Positions 8,431-16,635 of a stretch of DNA of 40,375 nt are shown one piece after another. A program made the position numbers and the translations under genes. The stretch lies in the NCBI GenBank assembly GCA_904395885.1, contig CAJFOF010000031.1, positions 1-40,375 of the forward strand. Direction: 5' to 3'. Within the stretch, counting starts at the first letter, position 1; the number at the start of each line of letters is the position of its first letter. The notes below the pieces were generated by a model, which was not told the origin of the DNA, searched no databases, and saw only the letters and a list, made by a program, of their open reading frames with translations. The DNA is from an uncultured Lachnospiraceae bacterium. GTDB taxonomy: Bacteria; Bacillota; Clostridia; Lachnospirales; Lachnospiraceae.

Positions 8431-8458
8431 CCCCTACGTTCCGGGAAGACCGTAGGGG
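8431..8458 (-). terminator. Hairpin between scfA and scfB (attenuator)
   Basis: CCCCTACG / CGTAGGGG, a perfect 8-bp stem with a 12-nt loop. On the minus strand ATATTTTA follows, a weak T-run. It probably ends part of the scfA transcripts, so that the precursor peptide is made in excess over its maturase. Confidence 0.6.
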
Positions 8459-8523
8459 TTCTTATCTGCCTCTTCCTCACTGTCTCCGAGCCTTCTCACG
8501 CAGCCCGGAGAAAAATCACCGCA

Positions 8524-8670
8524 TTAGCGGCTGGTGTTCTCACATGCCTGGTTGCCAACAGTGCAAGATGTCTTGCAGGCAGACTGGCAGGAAGTCTGAC
8601 ATTCGCCGCAACCGCCCCGTTTCATGGACTCCTTTAATGTATTCGCATTTAAAGTTTTTACGTGCTTCAT
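8524..8670 (-). CDS. scfA: SCIFF ranthipeptide precursor (six-cysteine peptide)
   Basis: 48 residues from the ATG at 8670, chosen because AGGAGG lies 11 nt upstream and because it gives the family opening MKHVKTLNANTLKESM. Cysteines are at 21, 24, 28, 32, 36 and 43, matching the 'six cysteines in forty-five' signature. The leader (1-18) is bound by the maturase ScfB, which makes thioether links in the Cys-rich core. The peptide is nearly universal in Clostridia; its biological role is not settled. It has its own near-consensus promoter and heads the operon into scfB, secDF, tgt and yajC. Confidence 0.95.
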   Translation of the reverse strand: MKHVKTLNANTLKESMKRGGCGECQTSCQSACKTSCTVGNQACENTSR

Positions 8671-8721
8671 CCTTAAACGCCCTCCTATCTTTATTAAAAA
8701 GTGGTACATAATGTCCTTGCG

Positions 8722-8750
8722 ATTATACCACAACTGATTTGCGTTCGCAA
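8722..8750 (-). promoter_or_regulatory. Promoter of the scfA operon
   Basis: On the minus strand, TTGCGA (8745-8750), a 17-nt spacer, and a perfect TATAAT (8722-8727), about 50 nt upstream of the scfA start codon. Confidence 0.8.
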
Positions 8751-8847
8751 GGTTTTTTCTGGCCTCCCCCAACTGTTGCGTCATAACCCTGGACAGCGCT
8801 GAATATATTGGACCAGACCAGATTTATAGAAAAGAGGTTCATTTGTT

Positions 8848-9207
8848 ATGTCCAGCAAACCGATACCATCCATACTCCGCTCTCTTCTTTTTTCTTACAT
8901 CGCCACAGGAATCCTGCTCCTGGCCCTGTCCTTTCTTCTGTATAAGCTTCATCTGCGTTCCGGACAGGTCAGCGCTGCTGTCCACATCATCTATGCCGTC
9001 ACCTGCTTCTTCGGAGGATACCTTGCAGGCAAGTCTGTGAACCACCGCCGATTTTTCTGGGGGCTTGTGGTGGGTCTGTGCTATTTTTTGATTCTTTTTG
9101 CCATGTCTTCCCTGATGAACCGCGGAGCGACTGCAGAGACCAGCCAGATTCTTCTGATTCTGGCTATATGTGCCGGCGGCGGAACCATAGGAGGGATGGC
9201 CAGCTAA
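8848..9207 (+). CDS. TIGR04086-type four-helix membrane protein
   Basis: 119 residues with four predicted membrane helices: about 10-31, 42-62 (with the GGYLAGK turn), 68-88 and 98-117 (rich in small residues, CAGGGTIGG). This matches the TIGR04086/YrzE family of small clostridial membrane proteins of unknown function, often found next to the scfA/scfB locus. Here it is divergent from scfA, with a 177-nt shared intergenic region. An AGAGG ribosome site precedes the ATG. No catalytic motif can be seen. Confidence 0.8.
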   Translation: MSSKPIPSILRSLLFSYIATGILLLALSFLLYKLHLRSGQVSAAVHIIYAVTCFFGGYLAGKSVNHRRFFWGLVVGLCYFLILFAMSSLMNRGATAETSQILLILAICAGGGTIGGMAS

Positions 9208-9217
9208 CAACAGTGAA

Positions 9218-9259
9218 AGCCGCTGCACATTGCGATTTTCTATCGTGTGTGCGGCGGCT
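9218..9259. terminator. Convergent hairpin terminator
   Basis: AGCCGCTGCACA (9218-9229) / TGTGCGGCGGCT (9248-9259), a 12-bp stem with one G-T pair, lies between the convergent TIGR04086-type gene and the CNNM gene. No long T-run follows on either side. Confidence 0.55.
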
Positions 9260-9266
9260 CTGCCTG

Positions 9267-10550
9267 TCAGCTCTTATTACTGTTTTCTTTTTTCATTCGG
9301 TAAATATGAATCTTCTCAATCCGGTTCTTGTCCATTTTTTCTACCACAAACCGAATTCCGTCCTGTTCCACAGACTCGCCTTCTGCTGGAAGGTGGTCTA
9401 AAAGGCCAATCACCAGGCCTCCGATGGAATCGTAGTCTTCAGACTCCAGATCCAGATTGAGGCTTTCATTGATGTCATCCAGCTTCATTGAGCCTTCTGC
9501 AATATATTCATCCGGGGCAACTTCCGTCAGATTTTCTTCCTCATCCTCATCATACTCATCCCGGATTTCCCCTACAATTTCTTCCAGCATATCTTCCAGA
9601 GTGATCAACCCGGCAGTGGCACCGTATTCATCCAGAACAATCACGATATTGTTGGAGGTCTTTCTCATCTCCACCATCAAATCTGCCACTTTCTTAAACT
9701 CATACGTGTAAAGGGGCTGACGGAGATAATCTCTGATACAGAAATTGTTCTTTTCCTCCTCACTCAGTAAAAGCAGATCCTTTACGTTGATGATGCCGAT
9801 CACATTGTCCGTGCTGCCTTCATACACCGGCATACGGGTAAAACGATTCTCACGGAAGCTCTCAATCAGTTCCCCATAATCCGCCGTCACATCCAACAAA
9901 ACCATGTTGATGCGCGGAACCATAATATCCTTTGCCAGGGACTCACCAAAATCGAATACATTAGTGATCATATTTTTTTCTTCAGTCTGGATAACGCCTT
10001 CCTCGTGACTGACCTCAACAATCGTCCTCAATTCATCTTCTGTAATGGACTCTCTCTTTTGCTTGGGATCCAATTTCATCAGCAGCAGGATTCCTGTAGA
10101 CAATTTATTGATCAAAAAAATAACGGGGGTCATTACGATCATAAGATAGTAGATATACCGCCCATTTCTGAGGGAAATAGAATCGGCAGTGAGAGTTGCC
10201 ATGGTCTTCGGTGTAATTTCACCGAACAAAAGGATCAGCAAAGTCAGCACTCCGGTAGCAAATCCTACCACCTTATTTCCCCACAGACTGGTTACCATAG
10301 TCGTCACCAAAGACGACGCATAAAGGTTTACGATGTTATTGCCAATCAGAATCGCGGAAAGCATCTTTCCCTGATCTGAAACAACCTTGTTGACATACAT
10401 AGCAGCCTTGGAACCTGATTCCTCCAAGTTTCTCATACGAATCCTATTGGCTGTGGTGAGCGCCGTCTCTGATGATGAGAAAAATCCAGACAGCAGCAAA
10501 AGAATTATGACGATCACGATCTGTATCACGACGTCCGACGACGGGTCCAA
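9267..10550 (-). CDS. CNNM/CorC-family membrane transporter (DUF21-CBS-CorC)
   Basis: 427 residues: a DUF21/CNNM membrane domain (about 5-190, with SGFFSSSETALTTAN and LLILLFGEITPKTMA), a CBS pair (about 210-330, IMVPRINMVLLD ... LITLEDMLEEIVGEIRDE) and a C-terminal CorC/HlyC domain (about 345-420). The family is annotated as 'hemolysin' but is linked to magnesium/cobalt efflux and sensing. The start codon is TTG, with AAGGAG 9 nt upstream. The ribosome site lies inside a three-codon frame (ATG AAG GAG TGA), possibly incidental. It has its own consensus promoter. Confidence 0.9.
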   Translation of the reverse strand: MDPSSDVVIQIVIVIILLLLSGFFSSSETALTTANRIRMRNLEESGSKAAMYVNKVVSDQGKMLSAILIGNNIVNLYASSLVTTMVTSLWGNKVVGFATGVLTLLILLFGEITPKTMATLTADSISLRNGRYIYYLMIVMTPVIFLINKLSTGILLLMKLDPKQKRESITEDELRTIVEVSHEEGVIQTEEKNMITNVFDFGESLAKDIMVPRINMVLLDVTADYGELIESFRENRFTRMPVYEGSTDNVIGIINVKDLLLLSEEEKNNFCIRDYLRQPLYTYEFKKVADLMVEMRKTSNNIVIVLDEYGATAGLITLEDMLEEIVGEIRDEYDEDEEENLTEVAPDEYIAEGSMKLDDINESLNLDLESEDYDSIGGLVIGLLDHLPAEGESVEQDGIRFVVEKMDKNRIEKIHIYRMKKENSNKS

Positions 10551-10582
10551 AAAAAATCACTCCTTCATCCGTTTTGATGTTA

Positions 10583-10611
10583 ATTGTACCGTAATTGAGA
10601 GTTTCTGTCAA
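10583..10611 (-). promoter_or_regulatory. Promoter of CNNM gene
   Basis: On the minus strand, a perfect TTGACA (10606-10611), a 17-nt spacer, and TACAAT (10583-10588), 33 nt before the TTG start codon. Confidence 0.85.
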
Positions 10612-10654
10612 TATGCCCCATATTTACGCGATTTTTGGACCCTGGTCAAGTTCC

Positions 10655-11152
10655 TTATTTTTCTTCAGGAAGAGAGTTCTCCCGATGGAACGCTTGTTTT
10701 TCCGGCAAGGCCTGTGTTATAGCCATCAAAATCGTTCCGGCAAAGACAAAGAGATCTCCCAAGTTAAAAATAACCTTTTTTAGCCCTCTGACCTGAAAAC
10801 TGAAGTAATCAACTACATACCCACGCCTGCAGCGGTCTATTATGTTGCTGAGAGCTCCGCCCAAAACCATAGAAAGGGCAATCTTCTCCCCAATTTTCCC
10901 TTTCTTCCCCATTACATAGACAAAAACCCCAAAAACGGAAGATGCTGCCGCAATCGGAATCATTTTTACCAAATCCGGCCGTTTTTTCAACAAACCAAAA
11001 GGCAGGCCGCTGTTATGACTTTTGTGAAGCATAATTTTCCCCCGGGTCTTTGGCATCTCGACCGGAAATTCCCCGTCATCCCGCTCTTCAACTAATTCTT
11101 TCAATCCTAAATCCAGCGCCGCCAAGGACACTGTCAAGCCAATCCAAAACAC
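10655..11152 (-). CDS. Divergent signal peptidase II-like protein
   Basis: 165 residues with four membrane helices, the size of LspA. The two catalytic aspartates of signal peptidase II are present: D115 in NIIDRCRRGYVVDYF and D133 in FNLGD, where the family usually has FNxAD. HNSGLPFG near residue 46 stands for the usual NTGAAFG loop. The first loop is unusually charged (VEERDDGEFPVEMPKTRGK). It should cleave lipoprotein signal peptides in the membrane, but the divergence suggests a second, specialised copy. The start codon is GTG, with AAGGCGG 7 nt upstream. A hairpin lies in the upstream leader. Confidence 0.75.
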   Translation of the reverse strand: MFWIGLTVSLAALDLGLKELVEERDDGEFPVEMPKTRGKIMLHKSHNSGLPFGLLKKRPDLVKMIPIAAASSVFGVFVYVMGKKGKIGEKIALSMVLGGALSNIIDRCRRGYVVDYFSFQVRGLKKVIFNLGDLFVFAGTILMAITQALPEKQAFHRENSLPEEK

Positions 11153-11184
11153 ATCGCCACCGCCTTTTTTACTTGATATATTTT

Positions 11185-11213
11185 AGGACGGCATTTTCTG
11201 TTTCCGCCGTCCT
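11185..11213. other. Hairpin in the divergent lspA-like / subtilase region
   Basis: AGGACGGC / GCCGTCCT, a perfect 8-bp stem with a 13-nt loop. It lies between two divergent genes, about 33 bp before the lspA-like start, so it is not an ordinary gene-end terminator. It could be a leader hairpin or attenuator of the lspA-like transcript, or a protein-binding site. Confidence 0.45.
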
Positions 11214-11314
11214 GTACAATTACTATTTTACTATTTTTCGCTGGTTCCGTCCAGTAAATTTTACCTGCTTTGCTACATATATATTACTAATCTTTCCTAT
11301 GGGGAGGATCCACA

Positions 11315-13078
11315 ATGTCCTGTCCTATCAATCCCGCCTCCGAAAACTACGCCGATTTCATTCATCGCTACGGAAGTGAAGCCGGACCTTCAGACTCTTT
11401 CCGGAATGATATCGTCTGCTCGGATTTCGCCTTTCCCGGCTACAGCATCCTGTATGTTCCTTCTAAAGCTATTCTGCCCCTCTCCCTTGAGAAATATCCC
11501 TACTATTCGATTCCCAAGCTGTATACCACTATGGACACCTCAGCTCTGGACGCTTCTGGAATCTCCACCGCCGCCGCACAGCCCGCCCTGGGTTCCAGAG
11601 GCCGCGGAACAATCATAGGCTTTATTGATACCGGAATCGATTACCGAAACCCTGTCTTTCAAAATCCCAACGGCACTACACGGATCATCGGCATCTGGGA
11701 TCAGACGCTTCCTCCGACTGTCGATCCTGCAAATCTGGAAAACAGTTCCGAAAGCCAGCCGATCCAATACGGTACATTTTTTACCAGAGAACAGATCAAT
11801 GAAGCTCTAGCTTCCAGCACTCCTCTGAGTCTGGTTCCGTCCACAGACACTAACGGCCACGGAACCTTTCTGGCCGGTGTGGCCGCCGGAAGCCCCATTC
11901 CAGAACAGGATTTTATCGGAGCTGCCCCAGACGCTGCTATTGCTATGGTAAGGCTGAAGCCTGCCAAACAATATCTGCGGGAATTTTTCTGCATACCCGA
12001 AAACGCTGTAGCCTTTCAGGAAAATGATATTATCATGGGCATCCGCTATCTCACCCTTTTGGCCCAAGAGTACCGGATGCCTCTGACCATCTGCCTGGGC
12101 CTTGGCACCAATTCCGGCAGCCATGAGGGAAGTTCCCCGTTAAGTCAGGCCCTTCGCTATGTCAGCCAATATATAGGTATCTGCGCTGTGACTGCGGCAG
12201 GCAATGAAACAGGGCTGTCCCACCATTATGCCGGGTCTGTCCCCAGTGACTCTGTCCCTGATGAAGTCGCGATCCGAGTTGGAAACAGCGAGACTGGCTT
12301 TGTCACAGAGCTATGGTCCTCCACACCGGAATTGTATACTGTCGGCTTTGTCTCGCCCAGCGGAGAAGAGATCGGCCGCATCCCCCTCACATTAAGCAGC
12401 AACACCACAGTCTCTTTTCTGCTGGAACCCACTGTGATTACAGTGTATTACCGTCCCCATGAAATTGACTCCGGAAAGCAGCTTATCTTTATGAGATTTT
12501 TAAATCCTACCCCTGGCGAATGGCGGATACGTGTCTACAGCAACCAGATCCTGAACGGCGATTTTCATATGTGGCTCCCAGCGGAAGGCCTAATTTCACC
12601 GGAAACGGTCTTTCTGAGCCCAAATCCCAATACTACCATCACATCCCCGGGCAATGCCCCTGCTACCATCACTGCAGCGGCTTATAACCACTTAAATGGC
12701 AGCATCAATATTCATTCCAGCCGGGGATATACCATTGACAGCCGCATTAAGCCGGATCTCGCCGCCCCTGGCGTTGAAGTGTACGGTCCCGGTCAGATAC
12801 CGGAAGCTGCCTACAGCCGCGGTGTCCATCCCGACTCTCTGCCTATGACAAGGAAAACCGGCACTTCTGTGGCAGCCGCTCTGACAGCAGGGTCCGTTGC
12901 CAGTCTCCTCTCCTGGGGACTTGTATGGAACAATGATCCTGGAATGAGCGGGGCCGCTATCCGTTCCTATCTGATCCGAGGCGCCGACAGAAACCGCCCC
13001 TACACCTTCCCAAACCGCGAATGGGGCTATGGAAGTCTAAATCTGTACAATACGTTTCTCTGGCTGCGGGAATTATAA
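11315..13078 (+). CDS. Csp-like subtilisin-family (S8) serine protease
   Basis: 587 residues with a complete subtilase triad: D105 in GFIDTGID, H182 in TDTNGHGTFLAG, the oxyanion Asn 297 in AAGNETG, and S518 in TGTSVAAALTAG. A long insert (about 310-460, beta-rich) lies between the Asn and Ser motifs, as in the clostridial CspA/B/C germination proteases and their vegetative paralogues. No signal peptide or membrane helix is seen, so it is probably cytoplasmic or packed in spores. The N-terminal 90 residues could be a short prodomain. GGGGAGG lies 7 nt before the ATG. Its neighbours do not show a sporulation role. Confidence 0.88.
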   Translation: MSCPINPASENYADFIHRYGSEAGPSDSFRNDIVCSDFAFPGYSILYVPSKAILPLSLEKYPYYSIPKLYTTMDTSALDASGISTAAAQPALGSRGRGTIIGFIDTGIDYRNPVFQNPNGTTRIIGIWDQTLPPTVDPANLENSSESQPIQYGTFFTREQINEALASSTPLSLVPSTDTNGHGTFLAGVAAGSPIPEQDFIGAAPDAAIAMVRLKPAKQYLREFFCIPENAVAFQENDIIMGIRYLTLLAQEYRMPLTICLGLGTNSGSHEGSSPLSQALRYVSQYIGICAVTAAGNETGLSHHYAGSVPSDSVPDEVAIRVGNSETGFVTELWSSTPELYTVGFVSPSGEEIGRIPLTLSSNTTVSFLLEPTVITVYYRPHEIDSGKQLIFMRFLNPTPGEWRIRVYSNQILNGDFHMWLPAEGLISPETVFLSPNPNTTITSPGNAPATITAAAYNHLNGSINIHSSRGYTIDSRIKPDLAAPGVEVYGPGQIPEAAYSRGVHPDSLPMTRKTGTSVAAALTAGSVASLLSWGLVWNNDPGMSGAAIRSYLIRGADRNRPYTFPNREWGYGSLNLYNTFLWLREL

Positions 13079-13117
13079 CTTGACCGCAGATAACCTTTCA
13101 CATTCTGGATTGCTGTA

Positions 13118-14557
13118 TTACATTCCTCGCATCTGAATCATAGGGCCGCCTGTTTTTTCCAGATAAGGCCGTGTAATCACAACCGAGCCAATGTTTGGAT
13201 CCTTCGGGATCTCATACATAATATCCAGCATAAACTCTTCCAGAATCGCCCGCAAAGCTCTGGCACCCGTCTTTCTCTGGATTGCCTCTTCTGCAATCCA
13301 GGAAAGGGCATCTTCCTCAAATACCAACTTGACTTCATCCATTGCCAGCAGCTTCTCATACTGCTTGATAATCGCATTTTTCGGTTCTTTTAAGATCCTG
13401 ACCAGCATCTCTTTATCCAGAGGCTTCAGGGTCACTGTCACCGGAAGACGCCCTAAAAACTCCGGAATCATTCCAAAGGCTCTCAGATCGTCATTGGTCA
13501 CATATTGAAACAGGTCTGCTTCCTGGTCAAGGCTGTCTTTGAGGGAACTGTTAAAGCCCATTGTGGACTTCTTTGTCAGCCGCTCTTTAATGATGTTTTC
13601 CAAATCCGGGAAAGCGCCTCCGCAGATGAACAGAATGTTGTCCGTGTTGACGGTAGCCGTCGGAGTCATAGCGTTCTTCTGATTGGATCCTACCGGCACT
13701 TCCACAATACTTCCCTCTAACAGCTTCAGCAGTTCCTGCTGAACGGATTCGCCGCTGACATCCCTGGTATTAGTTTCCTTCTTTTTTGCGATCTTATCAA
13801 TCTCGTCAATAAAAATTATGCCTCTCTCGGCTCGCTCTACATCGTTATCTGCTGCAGCTAAAAGTTTTGACACAACACTTTCGATATCATCTCCGATATA
13901 GCCTGCTTCTGTCAGAGAAGTGGCATCGGCGATGGCCAGCGGTACATCCAACAGTCTGGCCAGAGTTTTGACCAGGTAAGTTTTTCCGCTTCCCGTCGGA
14001 CCAACCATCAGAATATTGGATTTTTCAATCGTTATGCCGTCCTCTTCGGCCTCTTTCTTCCAATCCACCAGTGCCCGTTTATAGTGATTGTAAACAGCCA
14101 CAGACATCACTTTTTTTGCCTGTTCCTGTCCGATCACGTACTCATCCAGCTTGGCTTTGATCATGTGCGGTGCAGGGATATCCTGCATCGTCAGAGCAGC
14201 AGCCTTCTGGCTCTTCTTTTTAATTTTCTGCTTTTTAGGAATCTCTATATTTTCCGGAATATTCTGGAAGAAATCATTCATATTCAGATTCATATATGGC
14301 ATGTTCTGGATTTTTGAAAAATCCATGCCGCTGCTGCCAATCGAATCAAAGGCCTTCTGCATACAGTCCCGGCACAGGCATATATTTCCCGGCATTGTAA
14401 TCATTGGTCCTGCTTTGCTTTCCGGCCTCCGGCACATATAGCAGACCTTTTCATATTTTTCTTCCGTCTCCTGCTCCTTCTGCTCTTGTCTTTTCTCTAT
14501 TTCCCCTGTCTGTTCCTCTTTCGGATCATTTGTATAATCTTTTTCTCTATCGTCCAA
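13118..14557 (-). CDS. ClpX-like AAA+ unfoldase (orphan paralogue)
   Basis: 479 residues, longer than normal ClpX (about 420) because of a charged N-terminal extension (1-35) and a long linker (about 70-125). The zinc-binding domain has C39/C42 and C62/C65. Walker A is GPTGSGKT (186-193), Walker B IIFIDEID (247-254), the pore loop GYIG (219-222, usually GYVG), and the ClpP-docking loop reads MGF (333-335) instead of IGF. It unfolds proteins, probably for ClpP. No tig or clpP is adjacent, so it is likely a second ClpX. The start is TTG behind GAGGAG. The consensus promoter and the neighbouring HtrA suggest a protein-quality role. Confidence 0.88.
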   Translation of the reverse strand: MDDREKDYTNDPKEEQTGEIEKRQEQKEQETEEKYEKVCYMCRRPESKAGPMITMPGNICLCRDCMQKAFDSIGSSGMDFSKIQNMPYMNLNMNDFFQNIPENIEIPKKQKIKKKSQKAAALTMQDIPAPHMIKAKLDEYVIGQEQAKKVMSVAVYNHYKRALVDWKKEAEEDGITIEKSNILMVGPTGSGKTYLVKTLARLLDVPLAIADATSLTEAGYIGDDIESVVSKLLAAADNDVERAERGIIFIDEIDKIAKKKETNTRDVSGESVQQELLKLLEGSIVEVPVGSNQKNAMTPTATVNTDNILFICGGAFPDLENIIKERLTKKSTMGFNSSLKDSLDQEADLFQYVTNDDLRAFGMIPEFLGRLPVTVTLKPLDKEMLVRILKEPKNAIIKQYEKLLAMDEVKLVFEEDALSWIAEEAIQRKTGARALRAILEEFMLDIMYEIPKDPNIGSVVITRPYLEKTGGPMIQMRGM

Positions 14558-14623
14558 TGTCTCTCTCCTCTATCTGGCATTCGTGTAATATGGCAAAACC
14601 CAGAACCATCTTTTGTCCCCATT

Positions 14624-14652
14624 ATTATACGGTATTTCCCACCCCGGCACAA
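14624..14652 (-). promoter_or_regulatory. Promoter of clpX-like gene
   Basis: On the minus strand, TTGTGC (14647-14652), a 17-nt spacer, and TATAAT (14624-14629), 66 nt before the TTG start codon. Confidence 0.75.
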
Positions 14653-14690
14653 GACAGCCTGCCTGGAATTTATATTTATTTCATAAAGCA

Positions 14691-14736
14691 GCAATAAAAA
14701 CTGACGCTCTCTCAGCTTTTTATAGCTGAAAGAGCG
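14691..14736 (-). terminator. Terminator after htrA
   Basis: On the minus strand, a 13-bp stem (14724-14736 with 14705-14717, one G-T pair, loop about 6 nt) is followed by CAGTTTTTATT, a proper T-run. It lies 41 nt past the htrA stop codon. Confidence 0.85.
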
Positions 14737-14776
14737 CCTGAGTATTAAACGTTATGATCGTAAACGGCACACCTGG

Positions 14777-16411
14777 TTACTGGAATAATCTGGGCATGTT
14801 CTGCTGAGGCTGGGGCTGTGCCTCTGTTTCTTCCTCTTCCGGCTTCTGTCCCAGGGTGACAACTACCTGTTTCTCTGTATACTGACCATTCTCCAGTCTC
14901 TGCACTGTCAGCGTTACCTGAGTGCCTTCTTCATAGTAGGTCAGCATCTCTTTTAATTCTTCCATACTGGCAATGGACTGACCGTCAATCTTTGTAATAA
15001 TGTCTTTCTCCTGCAAGTCTGACTGACTGGCTGCTCCGCCTTCTACCAGTTTATAAACATATACGCCGATGGGCATTCCGTACAGTGAGGAATCTCTCTC
15101 GCTGACATCTGTCCCCTGGATTCCCAGATAGCCCTGTTTACTCTCATCAACAGTGATTCGGGTCTTGGAATTCATCAGATCTGTAATAATATCCTGCACT
15201 TCTGAGACAGGGATTGCGTATCCTACGCCTTCTACAGATGTTGCAGAAGTTTTCGCTTCGTTAATACCGATTACTTCTCCTTTCATATTGATCAGAGCGC
15301 CGCCGCTGTTGCCAGGATTAATGGCTGCATCTGTCTGAATGACATTCTTGGTATTTCCGCTCTCATCAATCTGAATCGTTCTGTCTACTGCGCTTACATA
15401 ACCTACTGTAACGCTCTGGCCGTATCCTAACGCATTGCCAATGGCAATAACACCCTGGCCCATCTTCACCTCGCTGGAATCGCCCAGAACAGCCGGTTTG
15501 ATTTTGCTCTTGGTATCATCCGGAATAGAATCCAGCGGGACTGCTACTACCGCTAAGTCTGCTGTCGAATCCGTGCCCTTTATAGCCGCTTCTGCCGTTG
15601 TTCCATCAATAAAGGTTACAGAAAGTTCCTCTGAATCTTCAATTACATGATTATTGGTTACAATTAAAAGTTCTGTATCATTTTCGCCTAAAATGATTCC
15701 GCTTCCGCTGCTGGGAACTTCATAAGTCTGATTTCCATAAAACCATGAATTGGTACTGTAAAGCATTGTATTGCTGATCGAAACCATGGATGGCATTACC
15801 TCATCTACAATGCCTGAAACATCCATTGCAATTACCTGGCTGTCTCCCTCCGCAGTTTCTGCCGGCTGGGCTGAAGCCTCGGTAGATGAACTGGTCTGCG
15901 GTTCTACACGCTCTGTCTCAGAAGCCTCTGTCGCCTGCTGGGCCAAGAAACTGTCTGAAAGAGCATTTACTCCGACAATCGTTCCGCCTGATACCACACC
16001 AAAAAGGATTGCTGCCGCTGTGACCCATCCAGCCTTCTTTGCTATATTTTTCGCCTTCCCGTTTTTCTTAATATGAGGATCCTGTGAATGATTTCCGTGA
16101 CCATTGCCTGGATAAGGGATATGACCACCGTTTCCTCCATTTCCTCCGTAATAGCCTCCGCTGGCCTGACCATTGTAGTAAGCATTTTCGTTTGACTGGT
16201 AAGGGCCGCTGTAAACCGGCTGATTCTGGGGCTGGCTGCAGGTATTGGCATGATCCTGCCCCGGTTGCTGATTTCCGTTTCCATTACTGTAAGAATTTCC
16301 TTCTTTCATAACAAAATTAACGGATTCTGTCGGCTGTGCTGAATGATTCTCTATGTCATTGGAATCCGGATTCATACCATTCATAGAATTGTTTTCATTC
16401 TCAAAACTCAT
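14777..16411 (-). CDS. htrA: HtrA/DegP-type membrane-anchored serine protease with PDZ domain
   Basis: 544 residues. Residues 1-125 are a cytoplasmic, Asn/Gln/Gly-rich low-complexity arm. One membrane helix (about 128-149) and a Ser/Thr/Glu-rich spacer lead to a trypsin-like S1C domain with triad H255 (VTNNHVIED), D285 (STADLAVV) and S369 (NPGNSGGAL), then one PDZ domain (about 425-515) and a Gln-rich tail. The protease faces outwards and degrades or refolds misfolded exported proteins. AGGAAGGAG precedes the ATG. No consensus promoter is clear upstream. A TGTGAT/TGTGAC direct repeat about 100 bp upstream may be a regulatory site. Confidence 0.93.
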   Translation of the reverse strand: MSFENENNSMNGMNPDSNDIENHSAQPTESVNFVMKEGNSYSNGNGNQQPGQDHANTCSQPQNQPVYSGPYQSNENAYYNGQASGGYYGGNGGNGGHIPYPGNGHGNHSQDPHIKKNGKAKNIAKKAGWVTAAAILFGVVSGGTIVGVNALSDSFLAQQATEASETERVEPQTSSSTEASAQPAETAEGDSQVIAMDVSGIVDEVMPSMVSISNTMLYSTNSWFYGNQTYEVPSSGSGIILGENDTELLIVTNNHVIEDSEELSVTFIDGTTAEAAIKGTDSTADLAVVAVPLDSIPDDTKSKIKPAVLGDSSEVKMGQGVIAIGNALGYGQSVTVGYVSAVDRTIQIDESGNTKNVIQTDAAINPGNSGGALINMKGEVIGINEAKTSATSVEGVGYAIPVSEVQDIITDLMNSKTRITVDESKQGYLGIQGTDVSERDSSLYGMPIGVYVYKLVEGGAASQSDLQEKDIITKIDGQSIASMEELKEMLTYYEEGTQVTLTVQRLENGQYTEKQVVVTLGQKPEEEETEAQPQPQQNMPRLFQ

Positions 16412-16506
16412 AATGATAATCTCCTTCCTCTATCAGTGTCTTTTCATATTATTTTTCGTTCTATTGTTTTTCTTTCCTTTCAACAGTTCTTAGTGTAACA
16501 ATGATT

Positions 16507-16523
16507 TGTGATAAAAATGTGAC
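16507..16523 (-). promoter_or_regulatory. Direct repeat upstream of htrA, possible operator
   Basis: On the minus strand, GTCACA and ATCACA occur 11 bp apart (one helical turn), near a possible extended -10 (TGTTACACT). The arrangement recalls the CtsR-type heptad direct repeat, but the sequence is not a clear match. Confidence 0.25.
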
Positions 16524-16551
16524 CAAAAAATAATCTATTTATAAAAAGCAA

Positions 16552-16584
16552 CTGGCGCTGCAAAGCTTTTATCTACAGCGCCAG
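16552..16584 (-). terminator. Terminator of the polysaccharide operon
   Basis: CTGGCGCTG / CAGCGCCAG, a perfect 9-bp stem. On the minus strand TTGCTTTTTATAAAT follows. It lies 51 nt past the stop codon of the LCP gene, the last of nine co-directional genes. Confidence 0.8.
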
Positions 16585-16635
16585 AAAACATTAATCTTAT
16601 TATATTATTCAGCTTCAACTCTAAGCCTATTTCGG

